Positions 1 to 9,350 of a DNA stretch of 64,000 nucleotides are shown here, piece after piece; the stretch's first letter is position 1, and every line of letters begins with the position of its first letter. The notes under the pieces are model-generated. The model did not search any database and was not told where the DNA came from. It saw nothing but the letters and a program-made list of their open reading frames with translations. The translations under genes were made by a program, and so were the position numbers. The stretch comes from Limnobaculum allomyrinae. Its GTDB lineage: Bacteria > Pseudomonadota > Gammaproteobacteria > Enterobacterales > Enterobacteriaceae. The stretch lies in assembly GCF_016649425.1 (NCBI RefSeq), contig NZ_JADRCR010000009.1:153319-217318 (forward strand). Reading direction: 5' to 3'.

Positions 1-1176
1 CGGGCCAACGCGGCCTTTTTCAACCACTTCATCCGGTTGATAATCCCAGATACCGACTTCGGAGGCGCAGGTAATCAGCTTATCTTTGGTTATCACATAA
101 CGTGCAGGGCGCAGGCCGTTACGATCCAGATTACAGGCGGCATAGCGGCCATCTGACATCACGATACCTGCCGGGCCATCCCACGGTTCCATATGCATGG
201 AGTTAAAGTCGAAGAAGGCGCGCAGCTCTTCATCCATATCCGGATTGTTCTGCCATGCAGGTGGAACCAACAAGCGCATGGCTCGAATCAGATCCATCCC
301 GCCGCTCAGAAACAGTTCCAGCATGTTGTCCAGCGAGCTGGAGTCAGAACCGGTTTCATTAACGAACGGTGCTGCATCCTGTAGGTCAGGAATTAGCGGA
401 GTTTTAAACTTATAGGAGCGGGCTCTGGCCCACTGGCGGTTACCGGTGATGGTATTGATTTCACCATTGTGTGCCAGATAACGGAACGGCTGTGCCAACT
501 GCCAGCGGGGTACGGTATTCGTGGAGAAGCGCTGATGAAACAGACAAATAGAGGATTCCAACCGCAGATCCGCCAGATCGAGATAAAAACGTGGCAGGTC
601 AACGGGCATACACAGCCCTTTATAGATGCTAACCACGTTTGACAAACTACAAACGTAGAAGGTCTCATCTTGCACTCGTTTTTCGATACGGCGACGCGCC
701 ATAAACAGACGGCGTTCCATATCTAATGAGCGCCATCCTGCCGGGGCGTTAACGAAAATCTGCTCAATACGCGGCAGGGAAGAGAGCGCAATTTCCCCCA
801 GCATATCCGGATTGGTTGGCACCACACGCCAGCCAATAATTGAAAGGGTTTCTCGTTGAAGCTCTTCTTCAACAATTTTACGGCTGGCTTCTGCCTCTTC
901 TGCATCCTGACTTAAAAACAGCATGCCGACGGCGTAATTTTTTGCCAGTCTCCAGCCTTGCTCTTCCGCTACCAGACGAAAGAAACGATCAGGTTTTTGT
1001 AGTAATAGTCCACATCCATCGCCGGTTTTACCATCGGATAATATCGCGCCGCGATGCTGCATGCGTGACAGGCCATGAATAGCCGTTCTGACGACTTTAT
1101 GGCTAGGCTCGCCTTCTATATGGGCGATAAGGCCGAAGCCACAGTTGTCACGTTCTTTCGACGCGTCGTATAGCAT
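1..1176 (-). CDS. gltB: Glutamate synthase (NADPH) large subunit, N-terminal part (partial)
   Basis: The reverse strand from 1176 reads without a stop to the window edge, giving about 392 codons of a protein that is normally near 1,500 residues. It begins MLYDASKERDNCGFG. The Cys at residue 12 matches the N-terminal nucleophile of the class II glutaminase domain, exposed after removal of a short propeptide in this family. The last readable residues, around EVGIWDYQPDEVVEKG, match E. coli GltB. GltB with GltD turns glutamine plus 2-oxoglutarate into two glutamates in the cytoplasm. The gene is divergent from yhcC, as in E. coli. The rest of gltB, and gltD if present, lie outside the window. 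Confidence 0.95.
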   Translation of the reverse strand, partial: MLYDASKERDNCGFGLIAHIEGEPSHKVVRTAIHGLSRMQHRGAILSDGKTGDGCGLLLQKPDRFFRLVAEEQGWRLAKNYAVGMLFLSQDAEEAEASRKIVEEELQRETLSIIGWRVVPTNPDMLGEIALSSLPRIEQIFVNAPAGWRSLDMERRLFMARRRIEKRVQDETFYVCSLSNVVSIYKGLCMPVDLPRFYLDLADLRLESSICLFHQRFSTNTVPRWQLAQPFRYLAHNGEINTITGNRQWARARSYKFKTPLIPDLQDAAPFVNETGSDSSSLDNMLELFLSGGMDLIRAMRLLVPPAWQNNPDMDEELRAFFDFNSMHMEPWDGPAGIVMSDGRYAACNLDRNGLRPARYVITKDKLITCASEVGIWDYQPDEVVEKGRVGP

Positions 1177-1895
1177 GATGTTGCTCTCCAGTTACCCCAT
1201 GTGTGTATTTCTGATGTTGTTATAGTTTGCTGTCTATCCGGTAGATAGCGGACACCCCGTTTCCCGTGTTGATAACCACGCTATCTGCTATATCCGTTAA
1301 TTATATTTTTCCAGTCCAGAGAGGGATGTATGGTCAGCGTTATGGGGACACTCCGCATACATAACGCCACTGTTATTGGATAGCAGAATCTATTCCTTAG
1401 ATCCTTAAGAATGGCGCTCAACCAACTTAATATACAAAGAGAATTCAGGTCAAATATGCAGCGTAAAACGCACTATTTTATGCTTTTATGATTATCTAAT
1501 TGAATATAAAAAGATTTATAACCTATTTGAGATAAGGGTTTTGTTTTTTTATCGCAATAAAATGTGAGCTAAGTCACTGTACTATTGGGTGGGAATTATG
1601 TTCATCCTCTCCTGATACAGTATATTCTGGTACTATATGTTGGTTTTTAAATTATCTTTAGTATTTAATTGCGTTGTTTGTTGAGATTATGTTACGGACT
1701 GGTTGAGTATCAGTATAAAAAGAAATCATAAAAAGCTAACGTTCTTCATTTTGGCTTATATCAACATTTATTCTGTGCTCACAGCCCAACTGATTTGATC
1801 TTTATCACTTCGTCACGGGAGAATTAAGCGTACTCTGATGCCCCGTTTTCTCCCGGAGAGATAAGCGAATATTCTTCTAAAACATGTGATTAATC
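1177..1895. promoter_or_regulatory. gltB-yhcC divergent intergenic region
   Basis: This 719-bp stretch without a gene separates two divergent genes and must hold both promoters and the gltB leader. It becomes AT-rich from about 1430 to 1770. In E. coli the gltBDF upstream region binds Lrp and IHF; that is family knowledge and I did not assign individual sites here. I see no convincing small ORF or RNA gene in it. Confidence 0.5.
1795..1808 (+). promoter_or_regulatory. Possible FNR-type box upstream of yhcC
   Basis: TTGATCTTTATCAC differs from the FNR consensus (TTGAT, four bases, ATCAA) at one position. It lies 87 bp before the yhcC start. A single near-match in AT-rich DNA is weak evidence. 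Confidence 0.25.
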
Positions 1896-2822
1896 ATGCA
1901 ACTGAATCAACATATCAATATGTTTGGCGCTGATTTACAGCAACGCTACGGCGAAAAAATTCATAAGCTGACGCTGCATGGCGGGTTCAGTTGTCCTAAC
2001 CGCGACGGTACGGTAGGTCGGGGAGGATGTACTTTCTGTAATGTGGCTTCGTTTTCAGATGAGGCACAGCAGCATCAGAGTATTGCAGAACAGTTGGTTC
2101 GTCAGGCGAAGAAGGCGAATCGGGCCAGCCGTTATCTGGCCTATTTTCAGGCCTATACCAGTACTTATGCAGAGATTTGCCTGCTGCGTGATATGTATCA
2201 ACAGGCGCTGTCACAGGCGGATATTGTTGGGATCTGTGTTGGTACTCGCCCTGATTGTGTATCGGAAGCGGTATTAGATTTACTATCAGGCTATTGTCAA
2301 CAAGGGTATGAAGTGTGGCTGGAACTGGGGCTACAAAGTGCTCACGATAAAACCCTGAAAAAAATTAATCGTGGTCATGATTTTGCCTGTTATCAGACAA
2401 CAACGATTGCCGCCCGGCAGCGGGGAATTAAAGTATGTACTCACCTGATTGCCGGATTGCCAGGGGAAAGCATCAATGACAATTTAGCGACGGTTGCCAG
2501 AGTGGCGGAAACGGGTACCGATGGTTTAAAACTTCATCCTTTACATATTGTCACCGGTAGCACTATGGCAAAAGCCTGGCAGGCCGATCGCCTGACGGCT
2601 CTGGAACTGGAAGAGTACGTACAACGCGCCGGTGAAATGATCCGCCATACGCCGGTTGATATTATTTATCACCGGATTTCGGCTACGGCACGGCGCCCAA
2701 CCCTGCTAGCGCCGCTGTGGTGTGAAAACCGCTGGCTGGCGATGAATGCTATTGAGACGTATCTTATTGAGATGGGGAATCAGGGATCGGCTTTGGGGCA
2801 AAGCTTTATTCCTTGCGGGTAG
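1896..2822 (+). CDS. yhcC: Radical SAM protein YhcC (TIGR01212 family)
   Basis: The 308-residue protein is close to E. coli YhcC in sequence and length. The cysteine cluster near residues 30-47 (FSCPNRDGTVGRGGCTFC) is the family's [4Fe-4S]/SAM site, with a wider spacing than the canonical CX3CX2C. The GTRPDC segment and the run around WLELGLQSAHD are also conserved. The enzyme is a cytoplasmic radical SAM protein whose substrate is not settled as far as I know. It stands alone, divergent from gltB and upstream of arcB, as in E. coli. The start is preceded by no clear Shine-Dalgarno sequence. Confidence 0.93.
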   Translation: MQLNQHINMFGADLQQRYGEKIHKLTLHGGFSCPNRDGTVGRGGCTFCNVASFSDEAQQHQSIAEQLVRQAKKANRASRYLAYFQAYTSTYAEICLLRDMYQQALSQADIVGICVGTRPDCVSEAVLDLLSGYCQQGYEVWLELGLQSAHDKTLKKINRGHDFACYQTTTIAARQRGIKVCTHLIAGLPGESINDNLATVARVAETGTDGLKLHPLHIVTGSTMAKAWQADRLTALELEEYVQRAGEMIRHTPVDIIYHRISATARRPTLLAPLWCENRWLAMNAIETYLIEMGNQGSALGQSFIPCG

Positions 2823-2940
2823 CGGCGGAGTAGTCCGGTAAAGTTTTATGTTGATGTAGAGTGTTATGGCATATGCTTTAAATGTTTATTGCTGAAACTT
2901 GTTGGGTACTGATGAGCTGCAGATAACATCGTTCATTTTA

Positions 2941-2984
2941 ATTTTAGCGGACATTCCGGCCGGAAGAGCATTCGTACTTGAGTT
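2941..2984 (-). repeat. Dispersed intergenic repeat, copy A (short form)
   Basis: On the minus strand this reads AAGTACGAATGCTCTTCCGG followed by CCGGAATGTCCGCT. The same core (AGTAC, about 10 bases, TTCCGGCCGG, then GGAAT and in some copies TCCGCT) occurs at 7217-7320, 45541-45575 and 63581-63655. This copy lacks the insert seen after CCGG in the long copies. It sits between yhcC and arcB in a 313-bp gap that holds no other feature except the arcB promoter. Confidence 0.6.
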
Positions 2985-3135
2985 GGGAAAGCGAGATCGC
3001 TAACAATGGTCTCTTCCTCCGATTAACTTTGTTATCAATATGAAATTAATGCATTATTTGATTTAACTGCATTTTTCGCTATTTATCCCCGGTTTACGGT
3101 ATGATTTCGGCGATAAAAAAATCTTGGGAGTAACA

Positions 3136-5466
3136 ATGAAGCAACTGCGGAAATTAGCCCAGTATTATGTTGATGCCATGGTGAAGTTAGGCCTGGTACG
3201 CTTCTCTCTTATTTTAGCGTCGATCATTATTGTTTTGGCTTTTACCGTGCAGATTTCGGTAACCGCAGCGCTACATGGTGAAATTGAACGTATTGATGTT
3301 ATCCGATCTATTTTCTTTGGGTTGCTGGTTACTCCCTGGGCAGTCTATTTTCTCTCTATCGTAGTGGAACAACTTGAGGATTCTCGCCAGCGATTAGCCA
3401 AACTGGTTGAAACGCTGGAGGACATGCGTGCGCGTGATTTAGAACTCAATCATAAGTTACAGAATAATATTGAGCGTCTGAATCAGGAAATTGGCGAACG
3501 GATAAAAGCAGAAGAGGCCAGAGAGCGGGCAATAGAAGAGTTACAAATTGAGATCGCCCAACGCCAGCAGGCGCAGATTGAGTACGAGCAACAGTCAGTA
3601 TTCTTGCGCTCATTTTTAGATTCGTCTCCCGATCTGGTGTATTACCGGGATGAAGACGGGCGTTTTTCTGGCTGTAACCGGGCAATGGAGCTACTGACGG
3701 GGCGCAGCGAGAAGCAGTTAATTGGCCTCAGTCCGAGTGATATCTATAACAGTGAAGTAGCGGAAAAGGTCATTGAAACCGATGATAAAGTGTTCCGCCA
3801 TAATGTTTCTCTCACTTATGAGCAGTGGCTGGTTTATCCGGATGGTCGCAAAGCTTGCTTTGAAGTGCGTAAAGTCCCTTTCTATGCGCTGGATGGTAAA
3901 CGTCATGGCTTGATGGGTTTTGGCCGGGATATTACTGAACGTAAGCGCTATCAGGATGCGCTGGAAAAAGCCAGTCGGGACAAAACCACCTTTATTTCCA
4001 CCATTAGTCATGAACTAAGAACGCCATTAAATGGTATTGTCGGGCTTAGCCGTATTCTGCTGGATACCGAGTTAAATGCCGAACAGCTTAAATACCTGCG
4101 TACTATCTACGTTAGCGCCACCACGCTCGGGTATATCTTTAACGATGTTATCGAGTTGGATAAAATTGAGCGGCGTAAAACCCAACTGGAAATTGCCCCG
4201 CTGGATTTATTGAATTTCCTCTCAGATTTAGAAAACCTATCCGGACTGTTGGTTGAGCCGAAAGGCCTGAGTTTTACGCTGGAATATGGTGATAACCTGC
4301 CGGCCTTTATTATGACGGACGGAACCCGCCTGAGACAGATTCTGTGGAATTTAATCGGCAATGCGGTGAAGTTTACTTCTCAGGGTGGGGTTACTGTTCG
4401 GGCACGTCGTGAAGGGGAAAATCACTTCTATTTTGAAGTGGAGGATTCCGGTATCGGCATTCCACAGGAAGAGATTGATAAAATTTTTGCCATGTATTAT
4501 CAGGTTGCCAGCAAACACGGTGGTCGTCCGGCTACCGGAACCGGTATTGGTCTGGCGGTCTCCCTACGTTTGGCTCAGGCGATGGGGGGCGATATTTTTG
4601 TTAAAAGTGAAGTGGGTAGAGGCACCATCTTCACCGTGTTTATTAAGGCATCGGTAGCAGAAAAAGAGGCGCCGCAGAAAGAAGAGTTACCTTCTGCCTC
4701 TTTAAGGGTATTATTAGTAGAAGATATTGAGCTGAATGTGATTGTTGCCCGTTCAGTGCTGGAAAAACTTGGGCATACTGTTAGTGTTGCGATGACAGGG
4801 ACGGAAGCGCTGGAGAAGTTTAAACCAGGCGAGTTTGATTTGCTGTTGCTGGATATCCAGTTGCCGGATATGACCGGTTTTGATATTGCCAGACAGATCA
4901 GAAATAATTATGCATCGGAAGAGATTCCACCGTTAGTGGCGTTAACCGCCAACGTATTAAAGGACAAACAAGAATATCTGAACTCAGGGATGGATGATGT
5001 ACTCAGTAAACCGCTTTCGGTGCCGGAGTTAATGGTAGTCATCAAGAAAATCGGAAGTGCCCAACTAAAAATGTTACCTAAACTACAGGAGCAAGGCGCG
5101 ATGAAGCCCAATGAGTCTATACTCGATTTAACCATGTTAGAGCAGTATATGGAGTTAGTTGGTCCACAGCTTATTCTTGACGGTTTGACTATGTATGAAC
5201 AAGTGATGCCAGGCTATCTTGCGGTGCTTGAGTCGAATATGACGGCCAAAGATGAAAAAGGTATCACCGAAGAAGCACACAAAATTAAAGGGGCTTCCGG
5301 TTCCGTTGGCTTGAAACATCTCCAGCAGTTAGCTCGTCAAATTCAAACACCAACGTTGCCTGCATGGTGGGATAATGTGGAAGAGTGGATTGATGAACTG
5401 AAGCTGGAATGGCGTAATGATGTTCAGGTACTACGTGCTTGGGTTGAGGCTCAGGAAAAACGCTAA
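3136..5466 (+). CDS. arcB: Aerobic respiration control sensor kinase ArcB
   Basis: This tripartite hybrid histidine kinase (776 residues) reports quinone redox state and phosphorylates ArcA. Visible parts: two membrane segments near residues 23-47 and 57-77, a coiled-coil linker, a PAS domain with both redox cysteines Cys180 and Cys241, the H-box with His292 (SHELRTPLNG), the ATPase domain (DSGIGIP, GTGIGLAV), a receiver domain with Asp573 (LLLDIQLPD) and a C-terminal HPt domain with His715 (HKIKGASGS). His292 and both cysteines carry exactly the E. coli numbers. I chose ATG 3136, with GGGAG five bases upstream, over the TTG at 3124. It is monocistronic, with a hairpin following. Confidence 0.97.
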   Translation: MKQLRKLAQYYVDAMVKLGLVRFSLILASIIIVLAFTVQISVTAALHGEIERIDVIRSIFFGLLVTPWAVYFLSIVVEQLEDSRQRLAKLVETLEDMRARDLELNHKLQNNIERLNQEIGERIKAEEARERAIEELQIEIAQRQQAQIEYEQQSVFLRSFLDSSPDLVYYRDEDGRFSGCNRAMELLTGRSEKQLIGLSPSDIYNSEVAEKVIETDDKVFRHNVSLTYEQWLVYPDGRKACFEVRKVPFYALDGKRHGLMGFGRDITERKRYQDALEKASRDKTTFISTISHELRTPLNGIVGLSRILLDTELNAEQLKYLRTIYVSATTLGYIFNDVIELDKIERRKTQLEIAPLDLLNFLSDLENLSGLLVEPKGLSFTLEYGDNLPAFIMTDGTRLRQILWNLIGNAVKFTSQGGVTVRARREGENHFYFEVEDSGIGIPQEEIDKIFAMYYQVASKHGGRPATGTGIGLAVSLRLAQAMGGDIFVKSEVGRGTIFTVFIKASVAEKEAPQKEELPSASLRVLLVEDIELNVIVARSVLEKLGHTVSVAMTGTEALEKFKPGEFDLLLLDIQLPDMTGFDIARQIRNNYASEEIPPLVALTANVLKDKQEYLNSGMDDVLSKPLSVPELMVVIKKIGSAQLKMLPKLQEQGAMKPNESILDLTMLEQYMELVGPQLILDGLTMYEQVMPGYLAVLESNMTAKDEKGITEEAHKIKGASGSVGLKHLQQLARQIQTPTLPAWWDNVEEWIDELKLEWRNDVQVLRAWVEAQEKR

Positions 5467-5492
5467 CAGGCCTCAATACTCATGATTTTAAT

Positions 5493-5517
5493 GCGGCGGA
5501 ATCGAAAGATTTGCCGC
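5493..5517 (+). terminator. Stem-loop after arcB
   Basis: An imperfect hairpin (GCGGCGGAATC, loop GAAA, GATTTGCCGC) lies 26 bp after the arcB stop. The downstream T-run is poor, so termination may be weak. Confidence 0.45.
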
Positions 5518-5548
5518 GTTGTTGCTTATGGCTACAGGTAAATTTTCG

Positions 5549-5582
5549 GTACTGAATGTTGTACTGAATGTTGTACTGAATA
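5549..5582 (+). repeat. Short tandem repeat upstream of elbB
   Basis: The 12-mer GTACTGAATGTT occurs twice in direct succession and is followed by GTACTGAATA. It lies about 70 bp before elbB, where promoter elements would be expected. It may be simple slippage. Confidence 0.6.
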
Positions 5583-5650
5583 GAATACCGAATATAGCTC
5601 TGATAATCGGTATATTAATAATCAGGTCGGTTTAACGGGAGGAGTGATTG

Positions 5651-6304
5651 ATGAAACGGGTTGCCGTTGTATTAAGTGGATGCGGTTTTTTAGATGGTGC
5701 AGAAATCAATGAGTCAGTATTAACCCTACTGGCGTTAGACCGTGCCGATGCTGAGGTAACTTGCTTTGCCCCTGACCAGCCTCAGTCCGATGTCATCAAC
5801 CATTTTACTGGTAAACTGGCTACCGAGAGCCGCAATGTACTGACCGAATCAGCACGTATTGCCCGAGGTAAAATTCAGCCCTTGTCTCAGGCTGATGCTG
5901 CGTTATTTGATGCACTGATTGTTCCGGGCGGCTTTGGTGCAGCCAAAAATCTGAGTAACTTTGCCTCTCGTGGTGCCGAGTGTGAAATTAATCCGGATCT
6001 GACTCGCCTGGTGAAAGCAATGCATAAAGCAGGTAAACCCATGGGCTTTATTTGTATTGCTCCGGTATTGTTACCAAAAATGTTAGGGGTTCCGGTTCGG
6101 GTAACCATCGGTAACGATATTGATACCGCAGAAGTGGTGGACGCAATGGGGGGCGAGCACATTACTTGTCCGGTTGATGATATTGTGGTGGATGAAGAAC
6201 AAAAAGTGGTAACTACACCAGCCTATATGCTAGCGCAGCGCATCAGTGAAGCTGCTCAGGGCATCGAAAAACTGGTGGCTCGCGTACTGGTGTTGAGCGA
6301 ATGA
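5651..6304 (+). CDS. elbB: Isoprenoid biosynthesis glyoxalase ElbB (DJ-1/PfpI family)
   Basis: The 217-residue protein matches E. coli ElbB in length and sequence. It shows the N-terminal [14 protein letters not shown] segment, the [16 protein letters not shown] loop and a Cys in [11 protein letters not shown] at the nucleophile-elbow position of this superfamily. In E. coli it has glyoxalase activity, and its older name links it to isoprenoid synthesis. I chose ATG 5651, which has GGGAGG eight bases upstream, over TTG 5648. The stop overlaps the start of mtgA (ATGA), so the two are translationally coupled. Confidence 0.93.
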   Translation: MKRVAVVLSGCGFLDGAEINESVLTLLALDRADAEVTCFAPDQPQSDVINHFTGKLATESRNVLTESARIARGKIQPLSQADAALFDALIVPGGFGAAKNLSNFASRGAECEINPDLTRLVKAMHKAGKPMGFICIAPVLLPKMLGVPVRVTIGNDIDTAEVVDAMGGEHITCPVDDIVVDEEQKVVTTPAYMLAQRISEAAQGIEKLVARVLVLSE

Positions 6305-7017
6305 AGAAATTCGCCCCTTCAAAAATGATGGGGCGCCTGCTGTTTTGGTTAAAACGATGCATTAAGGTTGTTTTACTGATTTGGGGTGCCGGGATCATTC
6401 TCTTTGCCTTTTTACCGGTGCCATTCTCTGCCGTCATGGTAGAGAAGCAACTGGGAGCCTGGCTCACGGGTAATTTTTCCTATGTTGCTCATCAAACCTG
6501 GGTATCGATGGATGATATCTCTCCCCATATGGCACTGGCGGTAATTGCAGCGGAAGATCAAAAGTTTCCCGACCACTGGGGCTTTGATATGAATGCTATC
6601 GCTTCAGCATTCAGCCATAACGAACGTAAACCTAATCGTATTCGCGGTGCTTCAACCATTTCTCAGCAAACGGCTAAAAACCTGTTTTTATGGAATGGTC
6701 GCAGTTGGGTACGCAAAGGATTAGAAGCCGGGTTGACCGTTGGGATGGAGCTGGCGTGGACTAAACGCCGTATCCTGACGGTTTACCTGAACGTTGCTGA
6801 ATTTGGAGAGGGCGTGTTTGGTGTTGAAGAAGCCGCCCAGCGTTACTTTAAGAAATCGGCAAAGAATCTGACCCCTTCCGAATCGGCAAGGCTGGCGGCG
6901 GTTTTGCCTAATCCTATTCGTTATAAAGCCAATAAGCCTTCTGGTTATGTTATTCAGCGGCAAAACTGGATATTACGTCAAATGAGGCAGTTGGGAACGG
7001 GAACACTGGATTGGTGA
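6301..7017 (+). CDS. mtgA: Monofunctional biosynthetic peptidoglycan transglycosylase
   Basis: This GT51 glycosyltransferase (238 residues) polymerises lipid II into glycan strands at the inner membrane. It has one N-terminal membrane anchor near residues 18-40. The donor-site motif [14 protein letters not shown] carries the catalytic Glu, and [17 protein letters not shown] and the later [10 protein letters not shown] are the family motifs. It has no transpeptidase domain, as expected for MtgA. It overlaps elbB by four bases, the same arrangement as in E. coli. Confidence 0.96.
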   Translation: MKKFAPSKMMGRLLFWLKRCIKVVLLIWGAGIILFAFLPVPFSAVMVEKQLGAWLTGNFSYVAHQTWVSMDDISPHMALAVIAAEDQKFPDHWGFDMNAIASAFSHNERKPNRIRGASTISQQTAKNLFLWNGRSWVRKGLEAGLTVGMELAWTKRRILTVYLNVAEFGEGVFGVEEAAQRYFKKSAKNLTPSESARLAAVLPNPIRYKANKPSGYVIQRQNWILRQMRQLGTGTLDW

Positions 7018-7036
7018 TGTGGGGCTCAGAGGTATC

Positions 7037-7349
7037 CGCTGAGACTGCGGACAAAGTTTGATGAGTTTATGTCTGGCAACCAATCGACGGGAGAGGCCGC
7101 CGTTGGGGGCGACGTGGTGTAAGCCAGCAATAAACAGGCAAAGCCTGTTTGAACAGCGCGAGTACTGGTCTGAAGGGCAAAATACCTTCGGTATTTTGTA
7201 ACTGCCTCAGGATGAACCAGGCCCGGAGTTCTCTGGTGCTGAGTACAAACGGTCTTCCGGCCGGGCACAACGTTGATATGAGTAACATCGTTTTTACGGC
7301 CGGAATATTCATTAAAGCCAATTTATCTGGTTTGTCAGCAGTCTGAGCG
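7037..7349 (+). mobile_element. MITE-like repeat element, copy B (longest copy)
   Basis: The gap between mtgA and gspB is bounded by 19-bp imperfect inverted repeats: CGCTGAGACTGCGGACAAA at 7037-7055, and its near complement TTTGTCAGCAGTCTGAGCG at 7331-7349 (17 of 19 match). Inside are two hairpins (7132-7150 and 7178-7198), a segment ending CCAGGCCCGGAG that recurs at 45.5 kb, and the shared core with CTTCCGGCCGGGCAC. No coding potential is visible, so it would be a non-autonomous element. I see no certain target-site duplication. The hairpins may also end transcription from either flanking gene. Confidence 0.55.
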
Positions 7350-7398
7350 CAAAGATCTTCTCTAAGCCCGACGTATCGCTGTCGAAAACACTGCTCAT

Positions 7399-7977
7399 TT
7401 ATTTCTTCTGTGGCTCCGTTGTTACCTGCGGAATATCTGAATTATATTCCCGGCTTTGTTCCTGCAGGGCTTGCGCCAGTCGTTCCCTTAGATTTCGGGT
7501 TGCTTCACTTTCACTGGAGTCATCACTCACAGGCGCTCTGGCCTTATTGTTCATCGGCGCTAATGGAATATCACCTTCAGGTTCACCCCTGATTACATCG
7601 CGATCCACCAGAGGTTGGTTGAGATTATCCATGGTAGTTAATGGCGACGGTGCCTGTGGCTGAGGGAGTGGTTTAGTGGTGTAAAGGTAGTGCATATCAG
7701 ACAGAAATATTTCTGGCTGTTCTTTAGGGGCTACTGGAGCAGGGACTGAGGTTTGTACTTCTATCGGTTTTGGATAGAGATATTGCCAGTACATATGACC
7801 AAAGGTTCCCGCTACGATGAGCAGCGAGGCGCCTATTGAGCCTGCAACAATATACAGACCTAACCGAAAATAACTCATGGGTGCTGCTGTGATACGAACC
7901 CTGTCATTGGTTCGTTGGTTAGTTTGGTTGCGTTGATTACGCTGATTACGATAAGCAGTAAGGGAAATAGCGGACAT
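7399..7977 (-). CDS. gspB: Type II secretion assembly protein GspB
   Basis: The 192-residue protein has a short basic cytoplasmic N-terminus with NQRNQ-type repeats, one membrane segment near residues 35-58, and a Pro-rich periplasmic region. This is the layout of GspB/ExeB proteins, which work with GspA to place the secretin through the peptidoglycan. It follows gspA with two bases between them. Assignment rests on layout and neighbourhood more than on strong motifs. Confidence 0.8.
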   Translation of the reverse strand: MSAISLTAYRNQRNQRNQTNQRTNDRVRITAAPMSYFRLGLYIVAGSIGASLLIVAGTFGHMYWQYLYPKPIEVQTSVPAPVAPKEQPEIFLSDMHYLYTTKPLPQPQAPSPLTTMDNLNQPLVDRDVIRGEPEGDIPLAPMNNKARAPVSDDSSESEATRNLRERLAQALQEQSREYNSDIPQVTTEPQKK

Positions 7978-7979
7978 GA

Positions 7980-9350
7980 TTACTGTATCCTTTGCTTGAT
8001 TACCGACACATCCGGTATATTTTGCTCTTTTATTAACTTCGGTGAATCACCGGAGGCCAACGCCAACTTCATGAGTGTTTCTGAACCGACCAGTCCGTCA
8101 TCTTTTAACCCTTCATTTTTCTGAAACTGTTTAACACTTTCCATCAGCTCAGGAGACCAGGTATTCTTTTTGCTTTTAGGTTTAAGTAAGGTGCGGCTTA
8201 ACATTTTATCCAGCCAGGCAATTTCGCTACTGCTGCTGGTGCCATCGATCTTATCGCGGCCCAACGGTGTTAACCGATAGAAGATAATGTACTGTCCGGT
8301 ACTTTTTTGCTCAAACCAACTGCGGCTGGTTTGCCAGGTACGATTATTAATCAACAGGTCGATATCTGTTTTGCCAACCCGAACCACATTGACATAGCCA
8401 ATATTGTCGTCAACTTTCACCTCAGCGATCCATGGATAACCTACCTTTTCCATCTCCTCCAGCTTTGCCTGGCCTTTTTTGCATTGCAGGTTAGCCCTGC
8501 CAGCTTCTTCGCAAAAAGCATCATCATTCGAAACGTCATAGCCCCATATTTTGTACATTTGCTGCATGGCGGCTATCTGATTACCGATTTCAAGGTCAAC
8601 GACGGGTTCTGCTTTAGGTTCAGGAATCACCATGGGTTCTGGTTCCGGCTGATTCCAGGCGATTGGATGCGGTAAATGTGGGGAGATCACCGGTAACATA
8701 GCCCAGCCAAGAGTCAGACAAACAACCACCGAAGCGAATACGATGGACAGTTGAGTTGGCGTAACCCGGCAGGAGCCGGTGATCTCTTTAGTTGCCATCC
8801 GCAGATGATGCTGAGTGATAACTTCGCTTCGTTCAGCATAGGCACCCAGCAGCGCATAATGAGCAATTCGATTAACCAGTGAAAGCTTGCCTCTGGCTGC
8901 CCGGTAAATCCAGCGTATCTGTTGAGGACTAAACAGGGCTGGATTACCATCATTCCAGGCTAATTGATGTTCAAAATATTCAGCGTACTCACGTATGCTT
9001 GGCATACGAAAGTTCAGATTGGTGTGTAACCATGGCTGGAAAGTTTTGGGTAACAAACGGCCTAATTTATCAGAACCACACAACAGAATGGTGAGTGAAG
9101 CGTTTTGTTCTTCCGCTTGAGCAAGGCGTTTTTTTAATATATCCCAACATCCTTCAGACATACATTGTGCGGATGTAATGATAAGTAGCTGTGAATTGGT
9201 GGTGATAAACCCATGATTTACTGATGAGTGATTGGCCTCAATATTTTCCAGTTTTTTTACTAACTCCTTTTTTGACAAACAAGGAGAAGCATTAATGGTT
9301 AAGCTATGGCCGTGATATTCAGCACCAATTCGTTTAATAACATCATTCAA
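7980..9350 (-). CDS. gspA: GspA-like type II secretion assembly protein, shortened N-terminus
   Basis: 456 residues. The C-terminal half fits GspA/ExeA: a membrane segment near residues 205-225, then a periplasmic part ending in a peptidoglycan-binding domain (SVKQFQKNEGLKDDGLVGSE). The N-terminal half should be an AAA+ ATPase, but no Walker A motif (GxxGxGKT) is visible, whereas E. coli GspA has one. The ORF has no ATG; the first usable start is TTG 9350. The frame stays open for about 22 further codons to a TAA near 9419, again without ATG. Either the ATPase has diverged or the 5' part is lost. The gene lies divergently from gspC, as in E. coli. Confidence 0.75.
   Translation of the reverse strand: MNDVIKRIGAEYHGHSLTINASPCLSKKELVKKLENIEANHSSVNHGFITTNSQLLIITSAQCMSEGCWDILKKRLAQAEEQNASLTILLCGSDKLGRLLPKTFQPWLHTNLNFRMPSIREYAEYFEHQLAWNDGNPALFSPQQIRWIYRAARGKLSLVNRIAHYALLGAYAERSEVITQHHLRMATKEITGSCRVTPTQLSIVFASVVVCLTLGWAMLPVISPHLPHPIAWNQPEPEPMVIPEPKAEPVVDLEIGNQIAAMQQMYKIWGYDVSNDDAFCEEAGRANLQCKKGQAKLEEMEKVGYPWIAEVKVDDNIGYVNVVRVGKTDIDLLINNRTWQTSRSWFEQKSTGQYIIFYRLTPLGRDKIDGTSSSSEIAWLDKMLSRTLLKPKSKKNTWSPELMESVKQFQKNEGLKDDGLVGSETLMKLALASGDSPKLIKEQNIPDVSVIKQRIQ

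Noticed and set aside
393..905. Minus-strand ORFs of 60-91 codons at 393-668 and 723-905.
   Set aside because: They overlap the gltB frame, which is fully open and matches a known protein.
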